NCBI GenBank assembly: GCA_903825305.1
Contig: CAIKAC010000002.1
Location: 113,251 to 177,250, forward strand
DNA: 64,000 nucleotides
Direction: 5' to 3'
From: an uncultured Actinomycetes bacterium
Lineage (GTDB): Bacteria; Actinomycetota; Acidimicrobiia; Acidimicrobiales; RAAP-2
A program made the position numbers and the translations under genes. A model generated the notes under the pieces. The model was given only the letters and a program-made list of their open reading frames with translations, made no database searches and was not told where the DNA came from. Shown one piece after another: positions 34,678 through 43,054 of the stretch (position 1 is its first letter; each line of letters starts with the position of its first letter).

Positions 34678-35463
34678 ATGGCGAATTCCCAAGCAGCGCG
34701 ACTGCGGCACGCCTTGTTGCTCGCGGCTGGAATCACCGGAGTCTTGACTTTGGGTGCAGTCAGTTCAGCGGGGGCATTGCAAGCACCCATCGTTGCGAGT
34801 CAAGCTGACGGGACCGGGTCAACCGGTGTGAGTGGGACGCTCGCTACGTCGGGGTCGACCGGGGTGACAGGTACCTCTGGTGCAGTCACCGCATTTGGCT
34901 CAAGCGGAGCCTCAGGGGCAACGGGATCATCGGGTACCTCTGGTTCGACAGGCACGACGGGCAGTGCGTCCACAACTGGTCAAAGCGGTAACACCGGAGC
35001 ACTCACTACTAGCGGCGCTACCGGACCATTGCCTGTCGTTGAGGCATCGCATCCACTTTTCGCGGCTGGATCGACCGGGTCAAGTGGTCAATTGCAACCG
35101 GTGGGAAATAAGCACACCTTGGGTTCTTCGGGCTCAAGCGGTTCAACGGGAGCGAGCGGCACCACGGGATTCACTGGAGTCAGTGGGTCGTGTTTTTCAG
35201 CGGGCTCTACAGGCTCGACGGGCTCGACTGGAGCTTCCGGATCGACGGGGGCAAGTGGCGCATCGGGTTCTCCTCGAGTGATCTGTGCTTCACGGCTGAG
35301 CCACACGAGTTCCTCGCCGAGCACCACTGAGCAAAATTCGGCGACGCAGGCGTCATCGCTTGCGGCAACTGGCTCGCCGGTACCGGGCGAACTTGCCATT
35401 GGTTCATCGCTGTGCGCTTTGGGCGGCTACGTCCTGTGGCGGCGTATTCGCGCGTCGCACTAA
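34678..35463 (+). CDS. Gly-Ser-Thr repeat surface protein with LAATG sorting-like signal
   Basis: 261 residues. A signal peptide (hydrophobic core LLLAAGITGVLTLGAVSSA) is followed by about 165 residues built from imperfect GSTG/GASG/GTSG repeats, without charged residues. The C-terminus carries LAATG (228-232), a hydrophobic segment and WRRIRASH, which looks like a degenerate LPXTG anchor. It is probably cell-wall attached or membrane anchored. The repeat is likely to be extended and possibly glycosylated on Ser/Thr; this is inference. It has a short collagen-like look but no Pro periodicity, so it is not a collagen-type protein. Confidence 0.82.
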   Translation: MANSQAARLRHALLLAAGITGVLTLGAVSSAGALQAPIVASQADGTGSTGVSGTLATSGSTGVTGTSGAVTAFGSSGASGATGSSGTSGSTGTTGSASTTGQSGNTGALTTSGATGPLPVVEASHPLFAAGSTGSSGQLQPVGNKHTLGSSGSSGSTGASGTTGFTGVSGSCFSAGSTGSTGSTGASGSTGASGASGSPRVICASRLSHTSSSPSTTEQNSATQASSLAATGSPVPGELAIGSSLCALGGYVLWRRIRASH

Positions 35464-35529
35464 CGCGCTGGCATCTTCTAGCATGATGGCTGTGTTCGGG
35501 GAGGTCCTGAACGGAGAGGCAACGGAGCC

Positions 35530-36696
35530 ATGATCGCAGCGTTTAACAACCACCTTCCCGTCAAAATTCGCTTTGGCGAGGGCATCGCTGAGACACTGCC
35601 TGACGTCTTGGCCGAGCTTGACGCCACGCGCGTTTTTTTGATGGTTGATGCTGGAATCGATAATTTCAATCCCGCCGCTAAATCCTTGTTGGAACTTCTG
35701 GATCGTCATTCGGAGCTGAGCATCGTTCGTTTCGATCGCCCAGCCGAAGAGCCCACCATCGCCATGGTGGACGAAGCAACCCAAGCGCTCATTGCGGCTC
35801 AGCCAGATGTAGTTGTTGCCTTGGGCGGAGGTTCGGTGATTGACACCTTGAAGGCCGCGAGGCTGTGCGCTCAACTCGGCGTTGACTTTAAGTCTTTTGT
35901 TTCAGGAACCCCTAGCTACCCAGCGCCCGACCTGCCCCTCATCGCGATGCCGACCAGTGCCGGGACGGGATCAGAGGTTTCGGGTGGTTCGGTCGTTTCT
36001 GACCCTGAAGCTGGGGTAAAGCGTGGAATCGCCAACGCAAACCTACGCGCACAGTATGCCCTTGTTGACCCCAAGCTCACGTGGTCCATGCCTCCTCGCA
36101 TGACGGCGAACACCGGAATTGACGCCATCGCCCAGGCCATAGCCGGCATGGTGGCCTCGTGCCGTACGCCCATCGGTGACGCGATCGCTCTCGAGGCGAT
36201 TGCAATGATGGGGCCCGCCATCGTGGCGGCCTACCGCGACTCGAACGACGCTGATGCCCGCGCCGCGATGTCGTGTGGCTCGATGATGGCCGGCCTGACC
36301 ATGAACATTTCAGATTGCACGGCTGAGCACTCCCTGGGTCAAGCCATCGGTGGCATTCGCCACGTACCGCACGGTCTCACCATCGGATTGGTGCTCGCCG
36401 AAACGCTTGAGCGTGAATCCAAGCATGTACCCGGCCAGCTCGAGCGTGTTGCTGATGCTCTGGGCGAGCCTGATGATGGCAGCAAGGATGGCAGCCGAGC
36501 TGTTCGCGCTATTCGCCGCATCTTGGCTGACCTTGACTTCCCCGTGCTGTCAGAGATAGATATCACCGAAGGTGATCTCGACAACTTGACTGATTTGGCC
36601 TTGGCGGACTATTTCATCACCCAAGCTCCCGCACCGTGGAGTCGCGACGAAGTGCGCAACGCCTTTGCTTCGGCATTGGCAACGACCAGTCGGTAA
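35530..36696 (+). CDS. Iron-containing alcohol dehydrogenase family protein
   Basis: 388 residues. The NAD(P)-binding GGGSVIDT lies at 99-106 and PTSAGTGSEVSGGSV at 141-155. Metal ligands of the family are Asp198, His267 (CTAEHSLG) and His281 (RHVPHG). The fourth, usually His at the DAxxHA motif, is Gln202 here (DAIAQAI). The residue is certain from the codons (gac gcc atc gcc cag). This may change the metal or catalysis. The natural substrate, an alcohol or aldehyde, is not readable. The gene stands alone with AACGGAG just before the ATG. Confidence 0.92.
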   Translation: MIAAFNNHLPVKIRFGEGIAETLPDVLAELDATRVFLMVDAGIDNFNPAAKSLLELLDRHSELSIVRFDRPAEEPTIAMVDEATQALIAAQPDVVVALGGGSVIDTLKAARLCAQLGVDFKSFVSGTPSYPAPDLPLIAMPTSAGTGSEVSGGSVVSDPEAGVKRGIANANLRAQYALVDPKLTWSMPPRMTANTGIDAIAQAIAGMVASCRTPIGDAIALEAIAMMGPAIVAAYRDSNDADARAAMSCGSMMAGLTMNISDCTAEHSLGQAIGGIRHVPHGLTIGLVLAETLERESKHVPGQLERVADALGEPDDGSKDGSRAVRAIRRILADLDFPVLSEIDITEGDLDNLTDLALADYFITQAPAPWSRDEVRNAFASALATTSR

Positions 36697-37003
36697 TTCC
36701 TAGCAAAACACCAGCAGGCCCGAGTGGCGCATGCTCGTGGTGGTCCCTGATTTTCTGGAGATCAAGCAAACGAAGCATGACGCACCCGGGCGTGGTGGTT
36801 ACCGTTCGTGATGACGTAGCCGAGACACGTTCGCTACGTCACGGAGCCCAAAGAGTTCTGGTGTCACAACCATTGGGCACAATGGCCTCGTGCCGGTACT
36901 TCTCCATGCAATCATCAATGTTGTTGCTGGTCTGTGGTGTGGCTATGAATTGATGAAGTTGATTCTGCTTGGAGAGGAATGGGATTAGCGCACTCGTGTG
37001 CGC
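36697..37003. other. 307-base gap: one hairpin, one doubtful tiny ORF
   Basis: This stretch holds an 8-bp inverted repeat GACGTAGC - 12 bases - GCTACGTC at 36813-36840, possibly the terminator of the alcohol dehydrogenase gene. A possible 32-codon ORF from GTG 36890 has a hydrophobic core (LLHAIINVVAGLWCGYEL) but no ribosome site. I would not call it a gene on this evidence. Nothing else was seen. Confidence 0.4.
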
Positions 37004-37672
37004 TTAGGCCTCGTGAAGGCCACATTCAACCTTGTCGGTACCGGCCCATCGTCCTGAACGCGGATCTTCGCCAGGCGCTACCGGCTTCGTCGTGGGGGCA
37101 CATCCGATGGAGAGATATCCCTGCGGAATCAGGGGGTGAATGGGTAGGCCGTGGCTCTGTTCGTAGTAGGCCACATCATCATCGGTCCAGGTGGCGAGTG
37201 GGTTGATTTTGACGAGCCCGAATGCTTCGTCCCAAGACACGATGGGTGCAGCTTGCCGGGTTGGTGCATCAACGCGCTTGAGCGACGTGATCCATGCCGC
37301 TTTGCCTGACACTGCCTTGCGAAGCGGAGCCACTTTGCGCTGAGCGCAACAGCCATCTTGGCCGCAGGCCACCGCCCCCTCATCAGGTTCGGTAATCGTC
37401 AGGTTGAGGCCAGGGTAGCGGGCTTTGGTGGTTTCGAGGTACTCCCAGGTTTCAGGGAAGTGCGCCTTGGTGTCGAGGAAGATGATTTCAAGGCCTGGCA
37501 TAACGCCCATTGCAAGGTCAAGGAGCACGATGTCTTGAAATGAACAGGCAAAGGCGATGTCGTCACCAAAGCGTTCAGCGGCCCATTCCAAGATCTTGCT
37601 GGGGGCCGCCGTTTCAAAACGGGCATTCGCGTCAGCGAGCTCGCTGAGGAACTCGGGAGACATTTCTGTCAT
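37004..37672 (-). CDS. cysH: Assimilatory (phospho)adenylylsulfate reductase, APS-reductase-like
   Basis: 222 residues. Nucleotide-binding FACSFQD at 41-47 and catalytic ECGLH at 216-220. The 4Fe-4S ligand region is CC at 108-109 and CAPTT at 191-195. APS reductases have Cys-Cys and CxxC; here the last Cys of CxxC is Thr194. The residue was checked from the codons (TGT GCC CCC ACG). With the Cys pair and one Cys retained it is closer to an APS reductase than to E. coli CysH. It makes sulfite from APS (or PAPS). It is divergent from cysDN with a 71-base gap, and no CysC kinase is in the window. Confidence 0.9.
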   Translation of the reverse strand: MTEMSPEFLSELADANARFETAAPSKILEWAAERFGDDIAFACSFQDIVLLDLAMGVMPGLEIIFLDTKAHFPETWEYLETTKARYPGLNLTITEPDEGAVACGQDGCCAQRKVAPLRKAVSGKAAWITSLKRVDAPTRQAAPIVSWDEAFGLVKINPLATWTDDDVAYYEQSHGLPIHPLIPQGYLSIGCAPTTKPVAPGEDPRSGRWAGTDKVECGLHEA

Positions 37673-37716
37673 AGAAGGATGCCTTTCGCAATTGGGGGTC
37701 GGCTTGCCATGTAAGA

Positions 37717-37734
37717 TTACCTGACTTAACAGAT
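37717..37734. promoter_or_regulatory. Possible shared sulfur-assimilation operator, copy 1
   Basis: TTACCTGACTTAACAGAT lies between divergent cysH and cysD. It agrees at 12 of 18 positions with TGACCTAGTTTATCGGAT at 42941-42958, before the sulfite reductase gene. Two copies at sulfur genes suggest a common operator; this is weak evidence. Confidence 0.3.
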
Positions 37735-37758
37735 CATATTTTAGTGATTAAAAACAAG

Positions 37759-38688
37759 ATGACCAACTCCTCCCTCACCGCCCCTTCATCAACTGGCATC
37801 GATTCCATCGACTTGCTGGAAAGCCAAGCAATTTTCATCATCCGAGAAGTTGCTGCCGAGTGTGAACGCCCGGTCTTGTTATTTTCCGGCGGTAAAGACT
37901 CGGCCGTGTTGTTGCACCTCGCCGTCAAAGCCTTCGCCCCGGGGAAACTGCCCTTTCCTGTCATGCACGTCGACACCGGTCACAACTTCCAAGAGGTCAT
38001 CGACTATCGAGACGAGACCATCGCATCGCTTGGTGAGCGCTTGATCGTTGCGTCAGTGCAAGAGAGCATTGACGCCGGCCGCGTCCTTGATCCAGGTCCT
38101 GGTGGCATGCGCAACCGACTCCAGACCACGACCCTGCTTGATGCCATTCAGGCCAACCAATTCGATGCCGCCTTTGGTGGGGCGCGCCGAGACGAAGATA
38201 AGGCACGAGCCAAAGAGCGGGTCTTGAGTTTCCGAGACGCATTTGGTCAATGGGACCCACGAGCCCAGCGTCCTGAGCTCTGGCAGCTCTATCAGGGCAA
38301 GGTCAATCCCGGGGAGCATCTTCGCTGTTTCCCTTTGTCCGACTGGACGGAACTTGACATCTGGCGCTATATCGAGCGCGAGCAGGTAGCTCTGCCGACG
38401 ATCTACTTCGCTCATGAACGTGACGTGATTGAGCGCGATGGCATGTTGCTTGCGTTGAGCGAGTGGGTGTCGCCTCGCGACGGAGAAGTCGTTCAGCGTG
38501 AAACGGTTCGCTTCCGTACCGTGGGTGACGCAACGTGTACGGGTGCCGTGTTGTCTGATGCCACCGGCTATGAGCAGATCATTGCTGAAGTCGCAGGTTC
38601 GAGAATTTCTGAGCGAGGGGCCACGCGAGCAGACGACCGTTTCAGTGAATCAGCCATGGAAGACCGCAAGCGAGAGGGCTACTTCTAA
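37759..38688 (+). CDS. cysD: Sulfate adenylyltransferase subunit 2 (ATP sulfurylase small subunit)
   Basis: 309 residues. The PP-loop SGGKDS is at 43-48, in PVLLFSGGKDSAVLLHLA. Family motifs HVDTGHNF, GGARRDEDKARAKER and FPLSDWTELDIWRYIE follow in order. The start at ATG 37759 gives MTNSS; a GTG 15 bases earlier is possible and neither has a good ribosome site, so the message may be leaderless. With CysN it makes APS from sulfate and ATP in the cytoplasm. Its stop shares a base with the CysN start (TAATG), so the two are coupled. Confidence 0.96.
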   Translation: MTNSSLTAPSSTGIDSIDLLESQAIFIIREVAAECERPVLLFSGGKDSAVLLHLAVKAFAPGKLPFPVMHVDTGHNFQEVIDYRDETIASLGERLIVASVQESIDAGRVLDPGPGGMRNRLQTTTLLDAIQANQFDAAFGGARRDEDKARAKERVLSFRDAFGQWDPRAQRPELWQLYQGKVNPGEHLRCFPLSDWTELDIWRYIEREQVALPTIYFAHERDVIERDGMLLALSEWVSPRDGEVVQRETVRFRTVGDATCTGAVLSDATGYEQIIAEVAGSRISERGATRADDRFSESAMEDRKREGYF

Positions 38689-39989
38689 TGGTGGCAGTTC
38701 AGGATTCAGCTGAGATCGTCAACTTGCTCCGTTTCGCGACCATCGGTTCGGTGGATGACGGCAAATCGACAGTGATTGGTCGCTTGCTCTTTGACACCAA
38801 GCAACTCTTTGATGACCAGGTCGATGCCGTGGCTTCAGCTTCACGTAATCGTGGCGTGGGCGAAATGGACTTGAGTTTCGTCACGGACGGTCTTCGCGCT
38901 GAGCGTGAGCAAGGAATCACGATTGACGTGGCCTATCGCTATGCCTCGACGCCTAAGCGAAAGTTCGTGATTGCCGACTGCCCTGGTCACGTTCAGTACA
39001 CCGCGAACATGGCAACCGGTGCTTCAACCGCAGACCTGGCCTTGGTAGTCGTTGACGCGACCGCAGGAGTGAAGGAGCAAACACGCCGTCACCTCTGTAT
39101 TGCCGCGCTCCTTGGCGTTCGCCAAATCATTGTGTGCGCCAACAAAATGGATCTCGTTGACTGGGACCAAGGGGCCTTTGATCGCGTGGTCGCTGAAATT
39201 CATGACTTGGCTGCGCGGCTTCACATTTCCTCGGTGACCGTCGTGCCGATTTCAGCGCTCCTCGGCGACAACGTTGTGGAAGCGAGTAATGCGGCACCGT
39301 TCTATCAGGGTCCAACCGTGCTCGAAGCTCTCGAAGCGGCTCCGGCTGGCGAGTGGGCGGGAGCTCACGGCGGTAACGAAGCAATGGCAACGCGCCTGCC
39401 GGTTCAGTGGATACTTCGCCAACCTGGCGGTGGTCGCACCTATGCCGGGATGGTCGATGGCGCACCCTTGAGCGTCGGCGAAGCAGTCACGGTGTTGCCT
39501 GCTGGCCTCACGACCACCGTGAAGGGTATTCGTACCCCAGCAGGATCGGTCGAGGTCGCTCCCGTGGGCATGTCAGTAGCTGTTGATCTGGCTGATGATC
39601 TCGATGTTTCTCGTGGCGACATGATTGCAGGGTCTGCTGATCTCCCCTCAGTCACCTCAGAGTTCACGGCAACGATCTGCTGGTTCAACACCAAGGAACT
39701 GACTTCGGGTAGCCGGTGGCGTCTAAAGCACACCACCAGATCAACCCCTGCAGTCGTGACGTCGCTTGATGCGGTGTTGGATGTCAACGAGCTGCGACTC
39801 GAAGACGCCGCATCGCTCAATCTGAACCAAATTGGCGTTGCGACCATTAAGACGGCATCGCCGTTGGCGGCTGATGAGTATCAGCACAACCGGATCACGG
39901 GAAGTTTTGTGTTGATTGACGAAGTGACGAACATCACGGTCGCCGCAGGCATGGTGGGAGCACCAAGCCTGGTTGAGTCAACTCACTAA
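38688..39989 (+). CDS. cysN: Sulfate adenylyltransferase subunit 1 (GTPase)
   Basis: 433 residues. EF-Tu-like GTPase: GSVDDGKS at 20-27 (P-loop), DCPGH at 97-101, NKMD at 152-155. Two beta-barrel domains follow and end near residue 430. There is no C-terminal CysC (APS kinase) domain. GTP hydrolysis drives APS formation by CysD. The stop overlaps the stop of the minus-strand siroheme dehydrogenase by four bases. Confidence 0.96.
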   Translation: MVAVQDSAEIVNLLRFATIGSVDDGKSTVIGRLLFDTKQLFDDQVDAVASASRNRGVGEMDLSFVTDGLRAEREQGITIDVAYRYASTPKRKFVIADCPGHVQYTANMATGASTADLALVVVDATAGVKEQTRRHLCIAALLGVRQIIVCANKMDLVDWDQGAFDRVVAEIHDLAARLHISSVTVVPISALLGDNVVEASNAAPFYQGPTVLEALEAAPAGEWAGAHGGNEAMATRLPVQWILRQPGGGRTYAGMVDGAPLSVGEAVTVLPAGLTTTVKGIRTPAGSVEVAPVGMSVAVDLADDLDVSRGDMIAGSADLPSVTSEFTATICWFNTKELTSGSRWRLKHTTRSTPAVVTSLDAVLDVNELRLEDAASLNLNQIGVATIKTASPLAADEYQHNRITGSFVLIDEVTNITVAAGMVGAPSLVESTH

Positions 39990-40531
39990 TCTTGCAAGAG
40001 TTGCTCGACGATGTCGTCCCAGTAGATGTCTTCTGTCGACACGCCCTCGGCATGAAGTTTGGCCCTCATCGCTCGTAGTTCTTGGGCGGCCTGCGCAGTG
40101 TTGGCGGGCAGGGCCTGAGCGAGGCGATTACGAATCGCCTTTGCGAGAGCGGGAGAAGCCCCATTGGTTGACACTGCGACGCTGACCTCGCCTTCGGTCA
40201 GGGTGGCGCAGAAGTAAAAGTCACATCGGTCGGGATCGTCCACGCAGTTAATGAGCACTCCCCGGCGACGAGCTTCGGCAACCAAGCCATCATTGACGCT
40301 GCGATCGCCCGTGGCTGAGATCACGAGCAGTTTGCCGTCAAAGTCACTGAGGGCAACGTCTCGGTGATGAAGTTCACTGAGGCCTTCGGGTGCCTCAGCG
40401 AGAAATTCTCGAGTCACCATAGTGACGAGGGCACCTTGGCTAATCAACTGTTGTGCTTTTCGCCGGCCAATGACACCGCAGCCTATGACCAAGACGGGCC
40501 GGCCTTCGAGCTTGATGGCTAGGGGAAGCAC
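39986..40531 (-). CDS. Precorrin-2 dehydrogenase (siroheme synthesis, NAD-binding)
   Basis: 181 residues. NAD-binding VLVIGCGVIGRRKAQQL near the N-terminus and then VLINCVDDPDRCDFYFCA, the pattern of the N-terminal module of CysG/Met8/SirC. It oxidises precorrin-2 to sirohydrochlorin for siroheme; chelatase activity depends on details I cannot confirm. It overlaps the SUMT stop by 13 bases and is the last gene of the operon sulfite reductase - SUMT - dehydrogenase. Confidence 0.92.
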   Translation of the reverse strand: MLPLAIKLEGRPVLVIGCGVIGRRKAQQLISQGALVTMVTREFLAEAPEGLSELHHRDVALSDFDGKLLVISATGDRSVNDGLVAEARRRGVLINCVDDPDRCDFYFCATLTEGEVSVAVSTNGASPALAKAIRNRLAQALPANTAQAAQELRAMRAKLHAEGVSTEDIYWDDIVEQLLQD

Positions 40532-41259
40532 GGCAGGTGACTGTGGTGGAGAAGCGACGCATTGTCGTGGCCATGGGCTGCAACGGCGCCAATGACTAAC
40601 ACGGCCGGATTGCTGATGGCGGTATCGCCAAGATCGTCAAGCTGGCAGCGCACGATACGTTGCTGTGGCGTTGAGGCAGATTCAATGGCAGCCACCGGGG
40701 TGGATGCGCTGAGGCCCCCTTGGATGAGTTGCGATGCGATGGACGCTCGGTTGCCCACACCCATGAGGACTACCAAGGTGATCTGATCATTGGCCAAGGC
40801 TGCGTAGTCAACCGCGTCGTCGCCCATGGTGTGGCCCGTGATGACGCAGACACCACGAGCTACGCCGCGGTGCGTAACGGGAATCCCAGCTGCGAGGGGG
40901 GCTGCGAAAGCCGAGGTGACGCCGGGCACAATTTCCACCGAGATGCCGGCTGCTTCTAGGGCATCACGCTCCTCGCCGCCTCGACCAAAGACAAAGGGAT
41001 CTCCACCTTTGATTCTCACAACTCGGTCGTATCGCTGACCAAGAGACACCAGCAAATCATTGATCAGTGCTTGGTTATGGCTGCCACCCGGGCGCTTGCC
41101 TACATCGATTAGCTCCGCCGTTTCTGGTGCGAGGGCGAGCACCTCATCACTGATGAGACGGTCATAAACCACCACGTCGGCTGTAGCGAGAAGCCGAGCC
41201 GCCCTCAAGGTCAGCAAGTCAGCGCATCCCGGGCCAGCACCCACCAAGAACACACTCAT
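40519..41259 (-). CDS. Uroporphyrinogen-III C-methyltransferase
   Basis: 246 residues. SAM-dependent tetrapyrrole methylase: VGAGPGCADLLTLRAARLL, VVYDRLISDEVL, VRIKGGDPFVFGRGGEE and PVTHRGVARG. It makes precorrin-2 from uroporphyrinogen III, the first siroheme step. It is coupled to the sulfite reductase gene (ATG overlaps the preceding stop region at 41256-41259). CobA, SirA and the CysG C-terminal module name the same activity; which name fits cannot be decided. Confidence 0.94.
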   Translation of the reverse strand: MSVFLVGAGPGCADLLTLRAARLLATADVVVYDRLISDEVLALAPETAELIDVGKRPGGSHNQALINDLLVSLGQRYDRVVRIKGGDPFVFGRGGEERDALEAAGISVEIVPGVTSAFAAPLAAGIPVTHRGVARGVCVITGHTMGDDAVDYAALANDQITLVVLMGVGNRASIASQLIQGGLSASTPVAAIESASTPQQRIVRCQLDDLGDTAISNPAVLVIGAVAAHGHDNASLLHHSHLPCFP

Positions 41260-42917
41260 GCAAGACCCTTGCGAGCAAGAAACTCACCAAAGCGCTCGTC
41301 ACCGTCTCGTTCCTCGCCCCACTGCGCGAGTAGGGGATTGAGCACACTCGGGATATCTTCGAACTTGACCTTCTCTTCATGCAAACGCGCAAGGCGATCA
41401 CCATTCGGGCCGCCGCCTAGGTAAATGTCATAGGTGGACTTGGTTCTGCCCACGATGCCAACTTCGGCCACGGCTGGTCGGGCACAACCATTCGGGCAGC
41501 CAGTCATCCGTAGCTGCAGGGGCGCACCGCTGAGGCCTACGGTGGTCAACTCTGCGTCGAGGAGATTCACCATCTCAGGCAATCGACGCTCGGATTCGGT
41601 CAGGGCTTGAGAGCAGGTGGGAAGAGCTGGACAAGCCAGGGCGGAGCGATCGAGCGGAGAGAGGGAATCAACGCCCACCACCCCATGAGCGCTCAATAGT
41701 TCGTCGATTGCCGCACGATCTTCTGCCTGGATGCCGGTAATCAAGACATCTTGTAACGCCGTGAGCGTGAAGGACACTGGGTAACGCTCAGCAATACTCC
41801 GTAACGCTGCCTTGGGGGATGACACGTTGTTGTCGCGAAGTCGTCCTGCGCGAACCGCTACGCCAAGGATCCAGGTGCCATCGTGTTGCTCAGACCACCC
41901 CAAATGATCATCGGCCTCACCGAGACGCTCGATCGTGATCGGCGCTCGCAATTCGCGACCAAGGCGCTGTTCGACATGGTCTCGGAAAACGGCCAGGCCG
42001 AGATCGGCAACCACGTACTTCATCCGAGCGCGCTTGCGATCGGTACGGTCTCCCAAATCGCGATAGGTGGCGACCACCGCTTCAATGACCGTTTCGAGTT
42101 CGTCGTCGAGCACAAAGGTCAAGGGCTCAGCTAGTCGTGCAAAGGTGTCGGGATTGGCGTAACTACGACCAAGTCCACCACCGACAACGAGCTGGTAGCC
42201 CTGGCCGAGTTCTGGATGGACGGCCGGAATAATTCCTACGTCTTGGGCATAGACATCAATGCAGTTCTCGTTGGCACTCGCCACGCCGATTTTGAATTTT
42301 CGAGGAAGGTAGGTCTCGCCGTAGAAGCTTCGTTCCGTCTGATTCTCCCCAGTTGCCGCCAATTCGCCTTCGACGAAGACTTCCCACCACGCTTTGGTGT
42401 TGGGTCGAAACGCCAAAGCGAGACGCTCGGGAAGTGCGCGAAGTGCTTCAGACTCTGCGTGGTCATGAAGGGGACAGGACACGACATTTCTCACCACGTC
42501 GCCACAGGCGCCAAATGAGGTCATAAGCCGTTGGTGGAGTTCGGCAGCCAAGGGCCGCAGGCCACCTTTTCGTACGCCATGGAATTGAATGGCTTGGCGA
42601 GTAGTGAGACGAAGGGAGCCATCGGCGATGGCGTCAGAGACTCCATCAAGAGCCAGCCACTGTTCTGAGGTAAGTCGACCACCAGGAATAACCACGCGAA
42701 TCATAAAGCTGTAATCGAGCGGCTCCTTGGCCAAGGTGCGTTCGCGGCGGACATCGCGATTGTCCTGAGAATAAATCCCATGGAATTTCATGAGTTGCTC
42801 GCTTGCGGCTGAAACATTAGGCGCGTCAGATTGCAAATCATCGTGAATGGGGCCGCGCAAATAGCGACTCTCGGCCTTGATTGCTTCAACTTCAGTGAGG
42901 GGGCGGGGGTCGGTCAC
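41256..42917 (-). CDS. Ferredoxin-dependent sulfite (or nitrite) reductase
   Basis: 553 residues. Siroheme/4Fe-4S ligands are at Cys429, Cys435, Cys474 and Cys478 (CPALPTC and TGCPNGC). The substrate-binding Arg/Lys-rich part is in the N-terminal half (SLRLTTRQAIQFHGV). The GTG start at 42917 has AGGAG with a five-base spacer. The family covers SirA sulfite and NirA nitrite reductases. The siroheme genes in the same operon and cysH/cysDN next door favour sulfite to sulfide reduction. Ferredoxin is the likely donor, since no CysJ flavoprotein is present. Confidence 0.92.
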   Translation of the reverse strand: MTDPRPLTEVEAIKAESRYLRGPIHDDLQSDAPNVSAASEQLMKFHGIYSQDNRDVRRERTLAKEPLDYSFMIRVVIPGGRLTSEQWLALDGVSDAIADGSLRLTTRQAIQFHGVRKGGLRPLAAELHQRLMTSFGACGDVVRNVVSCPLHDHAESEALRALPERLALAFRPNTKAWWEVFVEGELAATGENQTERSFYGETYLPRKFKIGVASANENCIDVYAQDVGIIPAVHPELGQGYQLVVGGGLGRSYANPDTFARLAEPLTFVLDDELETVIEAVVATYRDLGDRTDRKRARMKYVVADLGLAVFRDHVEQRLGRELRAPITIERLGEADDHLGWSEQHDGTWILGVAVRAGRLRDNNVSSPKAALRSIAERYPVSFTLTALQDVLITGIQAEDRAAIDELLSAHGVVGVDSLSPLDRSALACPALPTCSQALTESERRLPEMVNLLDAELTTVGLSGAPLQLRMTGCPNGCARPAVAEVGIVGRTKSTYDIYLGGGPNGDRLARLHEEKVKFEDIPSVLNPLLAQWGEERDGDERFGEFLARKGLA

Positions 42918-42940
42918 AAGTGCTCCTGCAGGGGTAATTA

Positions 42941-42958
42941 TGACCTAGTTTATCGGAT
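42941..42958. promoter_or_regulatory. Possible shared sulfur-assimilation operator, copy 2
   Basis: TGACCTAGTTTATCGGAT lies 24 bases before the GTG of the sulfite reductase gene, in the divergent region to the MFS gene. It resembles the site between cysH and cysD at 37717-37734. Confidence 0.3.
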
Positions 42959-43054
42959 TTTAAGAGATTAGAGAACATGAGGGATTCGAGGAGGTTGAGA
43001 GTGTGGCCTCTAATAATGGTTAGGATTTGATAAGTAAATTTCCTAAGGAGACCA

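Noticed and set aside
36890..36988. Tiny hydrophobic 32-codon ORF before cysH
   Set aside because: No ribosome site and only a GTG start; a chance hydrophobic frame is as likely.
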